A stretch of 64,000 nucleotides of DNA from positions 248,001-312,000 of the forward strand of contig NZ_LMGT01000004.1 of assembly GCF_001427825.1 (NCBI RefSeq), in the 5' to 3' direction. The stretch comes from Brevundimonas sp. Root608 (GTDB lineage: Bacteria; Pseudomonadota; Alphaproteobacteria; Caulobacterales; Caulobacteraceae). The translations under genes and the position numbers were made by a program. The notes under the pieces were generated by a model that worked only from the letters and a program-made list of their open reading frames with translations, was not told where the DNA came from and ran no database searches. How positions within the stretch are numbered: the stretch's first letter is position 1; each line of letters starts with the position of its first letter. Shown here one piece after another: positions 21,415-31,282 of this stretch.

Positions 21415-22593
21415 ATGAGCGACGAGCACAAGCCGCACGACGACCACGGCCATGCGGGTCACGACGACCATGCCCCGGCCGCGCCCGACGCGCACGGGCA
21501 TGACGCCGTGGCCGCGCATCCCGTGGCGGACGACCAGGCGGCCGAGGAGCATCCGGCGGCGGATCACGGCCCCGACGACCATGGCCACGACGAGTCGGCC
21601 GCCCACCCCGTCCATGACGCCCACGGTCACGATGACCCGGCGCACGGCCACGACGACCCTTCTGCCGCGCACGCTGACGAACACGCGCATGACAGCCATG
21701 CCGCGCCCGTCGTCGCCGCTGCCGCCGGCGGCGCGGCTGTCGCCGCCGCGGCGGCTCCCAGGCCGGTATGGAGCGACGCCGGAGACGCGCCGTTCCAGGA
21801 CGTCGACAGCACGCCGGTCTACGCCCGTGGCAAGGGCGCCGGGAAGAAGAAGTCCGGCGGCGGTTCCGGCAGCGAGAGCTTCGAGTTCATCAAGACGATC
21901 TTCTTCGCCCTGCTGATCGCCTTCGTCCTGCGCGTGGTCCTGTTCCAGCCCTTCACCATTCCGTCGGCCTCGATGGAGCCGAACCTTTACGAGGGCGACT
22001 ACATCGTCGTGTCCAAATGGAGCTATGGCTATTCGAAACACTCGATCCCGTTCAGCCCGCCGATCTTCGACGGCCGCATCCTCGCCCGGTCGCCCGAGCG
22101 CGGCGACACCGTCGTGTTCAAACTGCCGCGCGACGACCGGACCGACTACATCAAGCGCCTGATCGGCCTGCCCGGCGACAGGATCCAGATGGTCGCCAAC
22201 GTCCTGCACATCAACGGCCAGCCGGTCCGCGACGTCGTGGTCAGCGGCGCCGACGTGACCAATATGTACGGCATGCCCATCGTGCGCATGCGCGAGACCC
22301 TGCCGGGCGGCAAGACCATCACCATCCAGGACTTCGGCCCCGGCAACGATCTGGACGACACCCCGGTGTTCGAGGTTCCGGCCGGCCACTACTTCATGAT
22401 GGGCGACAACCGCGACAACTCGATCGACAGCCGCGTCGAGCAGTCCCAGGGCGTCGGCCTGGTGCCGGAAGAGAACCTGATCGGCAAGGCCGAGATCATT
22501 CTGTTCTCGTGGTCGCCCGGCGCCTCGCTGTGGAACCCGGTCAGCTGGTTCTCGAAGATCCGCCCGAGCCGGTTCTTCACCGTCCTCGACTGA
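21415..22593 (+). CDS. lepB: Signal peptidase I with a long His-rich N-terminal tail
   Basis: Cleaves signal peptides of exported proteins at the inner membrane. The catalytic part is standard: a transmembrane helix at about residues 158-178, Ser186 in PSASMEPN, Lys247 in DYIKRLIGLPGD, and the GDNRDNS box. Unusually, about 155 residues precede the transmembrane helix. Residues 1-95 contain 23 histidines and many Asp/Glu (repeats such as HDDHGHAGHDDH), followed by an Ala-rich stretch and a Lys/Gly linker. This tail should face the cytosol. A shorter internal start is possible but no good ATG with a ribosome-binding site lies near the transmembrane segment. The stop overlaps rnc (TGATG). Confidence 0.94.
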   Translation: MSDEHKPHDDHGHAGHDDHAPAAPDAHGHDAVAAHPVADDQAAEEHPAADHGPDDHGHDESAAHPVHDAHGHDDPAHGHDDPSAAHADEHAHDSHAAPVVAAAAGGAAVAAAAAPRPVWSDAGDAPFQDVDSTPVYARGKGAGKKKSGGGSGSESFEFIKTIFFALLIAFVLRVVLFQPFTIPSASMEPNLYEGDYIVVSKWSYGYSKHSIPFSPPIFDGRILARSPERGDTVVFKLPRDDRTDYIKRLIGLPGDRIQMVANVLHINGQPVRDVVVSGADVTNMYGMPIVRMRETLPGGKTITIQDFGPGNDLDDTPVFEVPAGHYFMMGDNRDNSIDSRVEQSQGVGLVPEENLIGKAEIILFSWSPGASLWNPVSWFSKIRPSRFFTVLD

Positions 22594-23321
22594 TGGCGGC
22601 CAGATCCTCGGACCGACGGGCCGAGGCTGTCCGCGCGCTCACGCGCCGCCTGGGCCATGAGTTCAGGGACCCGGCGCTGCTGGACCTGGCCCTGACCCAC
22701 GCCAGCGTGGGGGAGGGGGCCGAGCGCGACGCCCGGGGCCGACTGTTCGCCGACAACCAGCGGCTGGAGTTCCTCGGCGACCGGGTCCTCGGCCTGCTGG
22801 TCGCCGACCGGCTGATGCGCGACCATCCCGACGCCAACGAGGGCGAGATGTCCTCGCGCCTGCACGCCCTCGTCGACAAGGCGACCTGCGCCCGCGTGGC
22901 CGAGGCCGTGGGGGTGGGCGACGCCATGCGCCTGTCGCCCGGAGAGGCCAGACAGGGCGGCCGCCGCCGCGAGGGCATGCTGGGCGACGCCATGGAGGCC
23001 ATCCTCGCCGCCGTCTGGTTCGACGGCGGCATCGACGCCGCCCGCGCGGTGTTCGACCGGACGTGGGCGGAGGAACTCTCCGCGCCGGCGCGCAAATCCC
23101 TGACCAACCCGAAATCGGCCCTGCAGGAGTGGGCCCTGGCCCACGCAAAGCCTTTGCCTGTCTACCGTATCGTCGACCGCAAGGGCTCGGATCACGCCCC
23201 GACCTTCACCGTCGAAGTCAGTGTGGCCGGACATCCGCCCTTGACCGCACAAGGCCGTTCGCGTCAGGACGCGGAGAAAGCGGCCGCCATCGGCCTGCTG
23301 CAGCGTGAAGGCGTGATTTGA
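22593..23321 (+). CDS. rnc: Ribonuclease III
   Basis: Double-stranded-RNA endonuclease for rRNA and mRNA processing. The 242-residue protein has the signature NQRLEFLGDRVLGLLVA in the nuclease domain, the second acidic site in LGDAMEAILAAVWFDGG, and a C-terminal dsRNA-binding domain (NPKSALQEWALAH to GRSRQDAEKAAAIGLL). It overlaps lepB by one base and era by 4 bp (TTGA), so lepB-rnc-era are coupled. Confidence 0.96.
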   Translation: MAARSSDRRAEAVRALTRRLGHEFRDPALLDLALTHASVGEGAERDARGRLFADNQRLEFLGDRVLGLLVADRLMRDHPDANEGEMSSRLHALVDKATCARVAEAVGVGDAMRLSPGEARQGGRRREGMLGDAMEAILAAVWFDGGIDAARAVFDRTWAEELSAPARKSLTNPKSALQEWALAHAKPLPVYRIVDRKGSDHAPTFTVEVSVAGHPPLTAQGRSRQDAEKAAAIGLLQREGVI

Positions 23322-24265
23322 CCAACCCTGAAAACCAGAGTGCCGGCTTCGCCGCCATCATCGGCGCCCCGAACGCCGGGAAGTCCACGCTGGTCAATCG
23401 TCTGACGGGAACCAAGGTCTCGATCGTCACCCAGAAGGTCCAGACCACGCGCTTTCCCGTGCGCGGGATCGCCATCGAGGGCGACGCCCAGATCGTGCTG
23501 GTCGACACCCCCGGCATCTTCACCCCGCGCCGCCGCCTGGACCGCGCCATGGTCGCCTCGGCCTGGGGCGGCGCCTCGGACGCAGACGTGGTCGTGCACC
23601 TGATCGACGCGGCCTCGCACATCGCCGCCGAAGGCAAGGAAGGCCAGGCCGCCGACCGCCGCTCGGCCGAGGACACCGAAACCATCATCGCCAATCTCAA
23701 GGCGACCGGCACCAAGGTGATCCTGGCCCTGAACAAGATCGACGGCATGCGCCGCGACACCCTGCTGGCCCTGTCCCAGCGACTGTTCGAAACCGGCGTC
23801 TATTCCGAGGTCTATATGATCTCTGCGCTCAGCGGCGACGGCGTCGACGACCTGAAACAGCGTCTGGCCCGCGCCATGCCCAAGGGGCCGTGGCTCTATC
23901 CGGAGGATCAGTCGGCCGACGTGCCGATGCGCGTCCTGGCGGCCGAGATCACCCGCGAGAAGGTCTATCTGCGCGTCCATGAGGAACTGCCCTATTCGGC
24001 GGCCGTCGAGACCACCGCCTTTGAGGACAAGGCCGACGGTTCGGCCCGGATCGAACAGACCATCTATGTCGAGCGCGAGAGCCAGCGGCCCATCGTCCTG
24101 GGCAAGGGCGGCCAGACGCTGAAATGGATCGGCCAGAAGTCGCGTGAGGAACTCACCGAGCTGCTGGACCGTCCCGTCCACCTGTTCCTGACGGTCAAGG
24201 TCGACCCGAAATGGCAGGATTCCCGCGCTCTTTATGCCCAGTTCGGGCTGGATTTCGACGTCTAG
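23318..24265 (+). CDS. era: GTPase Era
   Basis: 16S rRNA-binding GTPase needed for 30S subunit maturation. The 315-residue protein has G1 APNAGKST, G3 DTPGIF, G4 NKID and a C-terminal KH domain (PIVLGKGGQTLKWIGQKSRE). The start is a TTG overlapping the rnc stop. In many alphaproteobacteria recO follows directly; here 7.5 kb of other genes intervene. Confidence 0.96.
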   Translation: MTNPENQSAGFAAIIGAPNAGKSTLVNRLTGTKVSIVTQKVQTTRFPVRGIAIEGDAQIVLVDTPGIFTPRRRLDRAMVASAWGGASDADVVVHLIDAASHIAAEGKEGQAADRRSAEDTETIIANLKATGTKVILALNKIDGMRRDTLLALSQRLFETGVYSEVYMISALSGDGVDDLKQRLARAMPKGPWLYPEDQSADVPMRVLAAEITREKVYLRVHEELPYSAAVETTAFEDKADGSARIEQTIYVERESQRPIVLGKGGQTLKWIGQKSREELTELLDRPVHLFLTVKVDPKWQDSRALYAQFGLDFDV

Positions 24266-24312
24266 CGACCGTGTTCAACGTACCCAGACACGCCGGGGGC
24301 CATCCCCGGCTC

Positions 24313-25500
24313 ATGATCGCAATTTTCGCGGTCCTGCTGATCACCATCGCGGCCCTGGCCGCCTGGGCCAGCGCCCGGCCCGCGTCCGTCGCAGCGGCGG
24401 CTGAACCGCTGCCTCCGCGACCGCCGGTCGAGGTGGTCGAAACCCTGCCGGCCCTGAAGGCCCAGCTCGACCGCTGGGGCGCATCCGGGCAGTTCACCGG
24501 CGGCGTCCTCGTCGCCCGCGGCGATCAGGTGCTGTTCCGTCAGGTTCACGGCATGGCCGACCGCCGCGCGGGCGAGCCGCTGCAGCTGAACTCGCGCTTC
24601 CGCCTGGCCTCGGTCAGCAAGCAGTTCACCGCCGCCGCCATCCTCAGGCTGCAGGACGAGGGCGTGCTGTCGACCCATGACCCGGTGTGCCGGTGGATCC
24701 AGCCCTGCCGCCCGGCCTGGGAGCCTGTCCGCCTCTACCACCTGCTTGGGCACAGTTCCGGCATTCCGGATCTGATGGCGCGGCCGGCCTGGGGCGTGCG
24801 CCGTGTGACGCCCGCCACCATGGCGGAATTGACCGCCGAATCCATGCAGTACGGCCTTCAGTTCCCGCCCGGTACGAAGATTCGCTACAACAACGCCGCC
24901 TACAATCTGCTGGGCGCCGTGGTCGAGAAGGCCAGCGGGCAGCCGCTGCACGATTATCTCCGCACCGCCTTCTTCAAGCCGCTGGGCATGACCGACACGG
25001 GGTATGACGACGGCGCCTCGGACGTGGTCATGGGTTACGCCAACCTCGGCGGCGGCGGTCCGTCCGAACAGCCCGACGCCAATGTCAGCATCATCGTCGG
25101 GGCAGGGGCCCTGTATTCGACCCTCGACGACCTGCTGGTCTGGCAGCGGGCCCTGCATGGCGGCCATCTGCTGAGCCCCCGCAGCTATGCGATGATGATC
25201 GCCGACCACGCGCCGGACTCGACGCCGGCGGAACGCGGGCGGCCGCGCCGCGACTGGGGCTTCGGCCTGTTCACCAACAGCCTCGGGCGCCGCGTCAGCC
25301 CCGACTTCCTCGACCGTCAGATCTATCACACCGGCAGCTGGTCGGGATTCCGCAACCTGGTGACGTACCAGCCCGACGCGGAGGTGACGGTGATCGTCCT
25401 GTCCAACAACTATCACCAGCGCGACGCTGTCTTCCTGCTGTCGCAGCAAGGCGTGGCCGAGGCCCTGGGGCGGCCGGTCCCGACCTCCATGGCGCGCTGA
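24313..25500 (+). CDS. Serine beta-lactamase-fold hydrolase (class C/PBP-like)
   Basis: A 395-residue exported or membrane-anchored serine hydrolase. An N-terminal hydrophobic segment (MIAIFAVLLITIAALAAW) precedes the beta-lactamase fold. The three active-site motifs are present: SVSK (Ser100, Lys103), YNN (Tyr192) and HTGSWSG in the KTG position. This group includes esterases, D-peptidases and PBP-like enzymes; antibiotic hydrolysis is not implied. An upstream GTG at 24271 could lengthen it. First gene of the accessory block after era. Confidence 0.83.
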   Translation: MIAIFAVLLITIAALAAWASARPASVAAAAEPLPPRPPVEVVETLPALKAQLDRWGASGQFTGGVLVARGDQVLFRQVHGMADRRAGEPLQLNSRFRLASVSKQFTAAAILRLQDEGVLSTHDPVCRWIQPCRPAWEPVRLYHLLGHSSGIPDLMARPAWGVRRVTPATMAELTAESMQYGLQFPPGTKIRYNNAAYNLLGAVVEKASGQPLHDYLRTAFFKPLGMTDTGYDDGASDVVMGYANLGGGGPSEQPDANVSIIVGAGALYSTLDDLLVWQRALHGGHLLSPRSYAMMIADHAPDSTPAERGRPRRDWGFGLFTNSLGRRVSPDFLDRQIYHTGSWSGFRNLVTYQPDAEVTVIVLSNNYHQRDAVFLLSQQGVAEALGRPVPTSMAR

Positions 25501-25504
25501 CCGG

Positions 25505-27028
<1,524 letters not shown>

Positions 27029-27079
27029 CTAGGCGCCCGGACCCGCCGCGGCCAGCCCGGAAGACTGCGTAGGCCGCTG

Positions 27080-27751
27080 TCAGCCCTCCCGGGCCCAGCG
27101 CGCGCGGCGCTCCAGCTCGGCCGCGCTGGGATCGTCGTCGCCGAACGTACCCGTCCGCGGCGGCTGGTCGGTCCTCACCCAGGTGTTGGCGACGACCCCC
27201 GACCCCGACTGTCGCGTCTTCGTCAGCGTCCAGGCGCGGGGGCGGGCGCCGTCGTCGAACAGCCGCTTTCCCGCGCCCAGGATGACCGGGAAGGTCAGCA
27301 GGGTCAGCTGGTCGATCAGGTCGTGCGCCAGCAGGGTGTGGATGACCTCGCTCGACCCCTGGATCAGCAGGTCGCGCCCCCCGGTCGCCTTCAGCGCGCG
27401 CACCGCGGCGGCGAGGTCGCCGTCCAGTCGCTGACTGTGGGCCCAGTCCAGCGGCGTCTCCGGGCCGGCCGCGACGTATTTGTTCACGGCGTTGAACGTG
27501 CGGCCGATCTCGTCGTTCTGGTGCGGCCAGTAGGCGGCGAAGATCTCATAGGTCCGGCGGCCCAGCAGCAGGTCGTAGTCCTCGCCCATGGCCTCCTGCA
27601 TCAGTCCGCCGGCCGTCTCGTCGAAGAACGGCCAGACCCAGCCGCCGAAGGCGAAGCCCCCGGTCGTGTCCTCGTCGGGTCCGCCGGGGCCCTGAATGAC
27701 GCCGTCGAGGCTGACGAAGGTGGCGGTTCTGATCCTTCGCATGACGGTCAT
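27080..27751 (-). CDS. RibD C-terminal/dihydrofolate-reductase-like protein
   Basis: A 223-residue protein with the DHFR-like fold of the RibD C-terminal family (YwjB/YyaP type). Motifs include ATFVSLDGVIQGPGG near the start, LLLGRRTYEIFAAYWP, and LLIQGSSEVIHTLL near residue 130. These are not housekeeping DHFR; true folA is at 49.6 kb. The ATG overlaps the stop of the VOC gene (ATGA), making it the last gene of the ArsR-controlled operon. Confidence 0.85.
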   Translation of the reverse strand: MTVMRRIRTATFVSLDGVIQGPGGPDEDTTGGFAFGGWVWPFFDETAGGLMQEAMGEDYDLLLGRRTYEIFAAYWPHQNDEIGRTFNAVNKYVAAGPETPLDWAHSQRLDGDLAAAVRALKATGGRDLLIQGSSEVIHTLLAHDLIDQLTLLTFPVILGAGKRLFDDGARPRAWTLTKTRQSGSGVVANTWVRTDQPPRTGTFGDDDPSAAELERRARWAREG

Positions 27752-28191
27752 GCTCCCTGGGGCTTCCAGCCTTCCGCCGGCATGGTGTTGACCATCCACG
27801 GCACGCCGAACCGGTCGATCAGCCCGCCGTAGCCGGGCGACCAGAAGGTCTCTCCGAACGGCATGGTCGTCTTGCCGCCTTCGGCCAGGGCGTCATACCA
27901 GCGCCGGGCCTCGGCCACGTCCCCGGTGTGCAGGGTGACGTCGAAGCCGTTCTTCGGCTTGTCGACGTTCGGAGCCCAGTCGACATCCATGTCGGCGCCC
28001 ATGATCGCCTGATCGCCGACCTCCAGCCAGCAATGCATCAGCCAGTCCCGGTACTGCGGTCCCACGGGCATGTCGGGCGGGCCTTCGCCATAGGGGTAGG
28101 CGGCGGTGATCCTGCCGCCCAGAACCCGGGCGTAGAACTCGAAGGCTTCCCGGCACTGGCCGCGGAAGCTGAGGCTGGTCACGATCTTCAT
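27748..28191 (-). CDS. VOC family protein (PhnB/glyoxalase-like)
   Basis: A 147-residue vicinal-oxygen-chelate fold protein of the PhnB-like group. Family marks are FRGQCREAFEFYARVLGG at the start and GLIDRFGVPWMVN at the end. The start is supported by GGGAGG 8 bp upstream. Such proteins bind small molecules or metals; the substrate is unknown. It lies in an operon with two SRPBCC proteins, a RibD-like protein and an ArsR regulator, a recurrent grouping in bacteria. Confidence 0.85.
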   Translation of the reverse strand: MKIVTSLSFRGQCREAFEFYARVLGGRITAAYPYGEGPPDMPVGPQYRDWLMHCWLEVGDQAIMGADMDVDWAPNVDKPKNGFDVTLHTGDVAEARRWYDALAEGGKTTMPFGETFWSPGYGGLIDRFGVPWMVNTMPAEGWKPQGA

Positions 28192-28230
28192 GGTCGGTCC
28201 TCCCTTGAACGGTTGAAACAAACGCCGAGG

Positions 28231-28710
28231 CTACGAATCCTTGTCGCGGGCGAGGAAGGCCTCCAGCCGCTCGAAGGTGCTGGTCCAGCCGTGTCTGTGG
28301 CCGGTCAGGCTGGCCTCCGACTTCAGTCCCTCGTGGGTGAAGTCCATCAGCGTGCCGCCGCCCGGGGCGTCGCTGAGCCGGACCGTCACCAGGGTGTCGA
28401 CCGGTGGGCCGTCCTCGTGCGACTCGTCCCACTTGAAGGTGAAGACCAGCCGCTCGTCGGGTACGATCTCGCGATAGATCCCGCCCTGCCACAGGTCCTG
28501 GCCGGTGTCCGGCGAACGCAGGCAGGCCCGCCATTCGCCGCCGACCCGAAGGTCCTGGGTGGCGCTGACCGCCGGCCACTCGACCGGACCCAGCCACAGC
28601 ACCATGACCTCGGGGTTCGTCCACGCCCGCCACACCAGCGGCCGCGGCGCATCGAAGAAGCGCTGCATCTGCAGGGTCGGACGGGTCGCGGGGGCTTCGA
28701 CAAAGGTCAT
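28231..28710 (-). CDS. SRPBCC (AHSA1-like) domain protein
   Basis: A 159-residue START-like/AHSA1 fold protein. The typical opening FFDAPRPLVWRAWTNPEVMVLWLGP and the closing GHRHGWTSTFERLEAFLARD (GW..s.e.L motif) are present. The fold forms a hydrophobic ligand cavity; no catalytic residue can be claimed. It follows another SRPBCC gene in the same operon, suggesting duplication and divergence. Confidence 0.85.
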   Translation of the reverse strand: MTFVEAPATRPTLQMQRFFDAPRPLVWRAWTNPEVMVLWLGPVEWPAVSATQDLRVGGEWRACLRSPDTGQDLWQGGIYREIVPDERLVFTFKWDESHEDGPPVDTLVTVRLSDAPGGGTLMDFTHEGLKSEASLTGHRHGWTSTFERLEAFLARDKDS

Positions 28711-28750
28711 CGGGCGGCTCTTCGGCGTGTCCGGTCGAGGGTCGGGCAGG

Positions 28751-29254
28751 TCAGTGGGTCTTCAGCAACTCGGCCAACTGGTCGGCGCAGGTCCCCCAGC
28801 CTTCGTGGAAGCCCATGGCCTCGTGCTGCTTCATCGTCTCGGCGTTCCAGTGGCGCGCCGTGGCGACATAGTCGGTCCGGCCGTCGTCCCGCGGCGTCAG
28901 TTCGACCGTGGCGACCATGAACGGCTGCCCGGCGGGCCGCCAGTCCGGCGTCAGGGCGTCGGTCGTGATCCAGCGCCGGTTCGGAATCGCCTCGAGGAAG
29001 ACGCCGCTGTTGGGAAAGCGCTCGCCGTCGGGGCCGTGCATGATGAAGTTGAACACCCCGCCGGGCCGCGGGTCGAGTTGTACGTCCGAGATCGTCCAGG
29101 GCTTGGGCGCGAACCACTGCTGCAGCAGCTCGGGCGTCATCCACGCCTTCCAGATCTGCTCCGGCGTCGCGTCCAGCACCCGGCGCAGCACGAGGGCGTG
29201 CTCGTGGGCGACGCCGTCAGTGTGGCAGGGGTTGTCGTCAATTTCTTGGGCCAT
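28751..29254 (-). CDS. SRPBCC (AHSA1-like) domain protein
   Basis: A 167-residue paralogue of the next gene in the operon. It shows RRVLDATPEQIWKAWMTPEL and, near the end, HEAMGFHEGWGTCADQLAEL, with a WF/W-rich cavity region between. Its first 17 bp overlap the end of the ArsR gene, so it is translated from the same message. SRPBCC proteins next to an ArsR repressor are common, but the ligand is unknown. Confidence 0.86.
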   Translation of the reverse strand: MAQEIDDNPCHTDGVAHEHALVLRRVLDATPEQIWKAWMTPELLQQWFAPKPWTISDVQLDPRPGGVFNFIMHGPDGERFPNSGVFLEAIPNRRWITTDALTPDWRPAGQPFMVATVELTPRDDGRTDYVATARHWNAETMKQHEAMGFHEGWGTCADQLAELLKTH

Positions 29255-29585
29255 CGGGGTCTCCCTTCTGGATCTTCTTCAGATAGGCGTCGAGACGGTC
29301 GAAGCTGGCGTCCCAGTAGCGGCGGTAGTGTTCCAGCCACTCGGCGATGCCCTTCATTCCCATGGGTTCGAGGCGGGCGGGTCGCCACTGGGCCTCGCGA
29401 CCGCGGCTGATCAGCCCCGCCTTCTCCAGCACCTTCAGGTGTTTCGACACCGCGGGCAGGCTCATGTCGAACGGCGCGGCCAGGTCGTTGACGCTGGCCT
29501 CGCCCTCGCACAGCCGCGCCAGGATGGCCCGACGGGTCGGGTCGGCCAGGGCAGCGAATTTGGCTGAGAGGGGATCGGTCTGCAT
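29238..29585 (-). CDS. ArsR family transcriptional regulator
   Basis: A 115-residue winged-helix repressor. The DNA-binding core is clear (FAALADPTRRAILARLCEGE, then DMSLPAVSKHLKVLEKAGLI). There are no cysteines in the usual metal-site positions, so it is probably not an arsenic/metal sensor. I choose the ATG at 29585: an upstream ATG at 29609 lies at the predicted transcription start. It heads a five-gene operon and probably represses it through the direct repeats at its promoter. Confidence 0.9.
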   Translation of the reverse strand: MQTDPLSAKFAALADPTRRAILARLCEGEASVNDLAAPFDMSLPAVSKHLKVLEKAGLISRGREAQWRPARLEPMGMKGIAEWLEHYRRYWDASFDRLDAYLKKIQKGDPDGPRN

Positions 29586-29608
29586 CAGGGAACTTCGTGT
29601 GTAACTCA

Positions 29609-29657
29609 CAGGTTAAATGCGCGCCGGTTCGGAGCTTGTCAACCCTTCAGTTAAATA
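29609..29657 (-). promoter_or_regulatory. ArsR operon promoter with paired GTTAAAT repeats
   Basis: Read on the minus strand, TTGACA (29642-29637) and CATTTA (29619-29614) are separated by exactly 17 bp, a strong sigma-70 promoter about 30 bp upstream of the arsR ATG. GTTAAAT occurs at 29612-29618, over the -10, and again at 29650-29656, just upstream of the -35. Their placement suggests an operator for the ArsR protein, which could also affect the divergent reductase gene. Confidence 0.6.
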
Positions 29658-29714
29658 AAGCGCCGGAACGTCCGGCCCGCCCGAGCGATTGGATCAGTCA
29701 GCCGGAGCAAGACC

Positions 29715-30332
29715 ATGAAAGCCCTGATCCTGAACTGCACGCTGAAGCCGTCGCCCCAAACCTCCAGCACCGAGGCCCTGGCGAAGGTCGTCCTCGCCGA
29801 ACTCGAAAAGGGCGGCGCCCAGGTCGAGATGATCCGCCTCGTCGACCTGAACCTCAAGCCCGGCGTGAAAACCGACGAAGGGGAGGGCGACGACTGGCCC
29901 GCCGTTCACGCGAAGATCATGGCCGCCAACATCGTCGTCTTCGCCACCCCGACCTGGCTGGGCCAGATGTCCAGCGTCTGCCTGCGCGCGCTCGAGCGGC
30001 TGGACGCCCTGTTCGGCGAGACCGACGACAGCGGTCGCCCGGTCGCCTTCGGCAAGGTCGCCGGCGTCGTCATCACGGGCAACGAGGACGGGGCCCACCA
30101 CATCGTCGCCACCGTCTGCCAGGGCCTGATCGATATGGGCTTCACCATTCCGGCCCAGAGCTGGACTTACTGGCACCTGGGACCGGGGCCCGGACCGGAC
30201 TATGTCGACACCGATCAGGGCCACGACTGGTCGGACCGCGTCGGCCGCAACGCCGCGCGCAATCTGCTGGCCCTGGCGAAAGTGCTGAAGCCCTCGACCT
30301 ATCCGGTTCCCGAAAGCGGCGAGGACGCCTAG
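29715..30332 (+). CDS. Flavodoxin-fold NAD(P)H-dependent oxidoreductase
   Basis: A 205-residue FMN reductase-like protein. The phosphate-binding opening is KALILNCTLKPSPQTSST, and the FMN loop is ATPTWLGQMSSVCLRALE, followed by VITGNEDGAHH. The family reduces quinones, azo dyes or free flavin with NAD(P)H. It is divergent from the arsR operon with about 130 bp between them, and may share the same operator repeats. Confidence 0.85.
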   Translation: MKALILNCTLKPSPQTSSTEALAKVVLAELEKGGAQVEMIRLVDLNLKPGVKTDEGEGDDWPAVHAKIMAANIVVFATPTWLGQMSSVCLRALERLDALFGETDDSGRPVAFGKVAGVVITGNEDGAHHIVATVCQGLIDMGFTIPAQSWTYWHLGPGPGPDYVDTDQGHDWSDRVGRNAARNLLALAKVLKPSTYPVPESGEDA

Positions 30333-30361
30333 CGTAGGCGAAAGGCCGTCGGGAGGATTCC

Positions 30362-31282
30362 ATGTCGCTGTTGCTCGCCGCCGTTGCGGCTCTGTCGCTG
30401 CAGTCCGCGCAGCAAGCGCAGGCCGCCGCCGCCCTGAGTGAGATGCACGCCGCCGCGGCGCGCTCCGACGGCCCGGCCTGGGCCGGCCGCCTCGCCCCCG
30501 GCCTCGTCTGGGTCGGCAACGAGACCTCGGAGCGCTGGGACCGCGACGCCTTCCTCGGCTTCGCCGCGCCGACGTTCGCGCGCGGCGAGGGCTGGGTCTA
30601 TTCGGCGCGCGAGCGCCACGTGACCCTGGCCCCCGACCCCTGCGCCTGCGTCGCCTGGTTCGACGAGGTGCTGGACAGCGTCACCTACGGCACGGCGCGC
30701 GGTGAGGGCCTGCTGGTGCGCGAGGGCGACGACTGGCGGGTGCTTCGATACGCCCTCAGCTATCCGATCCCCAATGACCTCGCCAATGCGATGACGACCG
30801 AGATCAAGGCCTTCGAGGCCGCGACGCCCATCGTCGACGCCCCGGGCGAGGCCGCCGACACCCCTGAGGAACGGGCTGCGGCCCTGGTGCTTGACACCCT
30901 GCATCGCGAGGCCTCCGAAGCCGACGGGGCGGCCTATTTCGACCTGTTCACAGCCGACGCGACCTACATCGGCACCGACCTGACCGAGCGCTGGTCGATC
31001 GCCGAGTTCCGCGCCTACGCCGAACCCTATTTCAACCGCGGCCAGGGCTGGACCTATACGCCCCGGTCCCGGTCGCTGACCCTGGCCCCGCTGGATTGCC
31101 GCTGCGTGGTCTGGTTCGACGAAGCGCTCGACAGCGCCTCCTACGGCACCAGCCGGGGCACGGGTGTGCTCGTACGCGGCGACGACGGCCGCTGGCGCGT
31201 CGCCCTCTACGCCCTGACCTTCCCCATCCCGAACGCCCTGGCGCGGGATATGACGGCGCGCATTCGGGCGGCGGCCGAATAG
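30362..31282 (+). CDS. Exported protein with two tandem NTF2-like (SnoaL/DUF4440) domains
   Basis: A 306-residue protein with a signal peptide ending near AQQAQA. Two homologous halves follow, each about 130 residues: the first has ERWDRDAFLGFAAPTFARG and the second has ERWSIAEFRAYAEPYFNRG. The later parts also match (CACVAWFDEVLDSVTYGTAR and CRCVVWFDEALDSASYGTSR). This is an internal duplication of a nuclear-transport-factor-2-like domain. Each half keeps a Cys-x-Cys pair before VWFDE/AWFDE. The function is unknown; NTF2-like domains often bind small ligands. Confidence 0.8.
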   Translation: MSLLLAAVAALSLQSAQQAQAAAALSEMHAAAARSDGPAWAGRLAPGLVWVGNETSERWDRDAFLGFAAPTFARGEGWVYSARERHVTLAPDPCACVAWFDEVLDSVTYGTARGEGLLVREGDDWRVLRYALSYPIPNDLANAMTTEIKAFEAATPIVDAPGEAADTPEERAAALVLDTLHREASEADGAAYFDLFTADATYIGTDLTERWSIAEFRAYAEPYFNRGQGWTYTPRSRSLTLAPLDCRCVVWFDEALDSASYGTSRGTGVLVRGDDGRWRVALYALTFPIPNALARDMTARIRAAAE

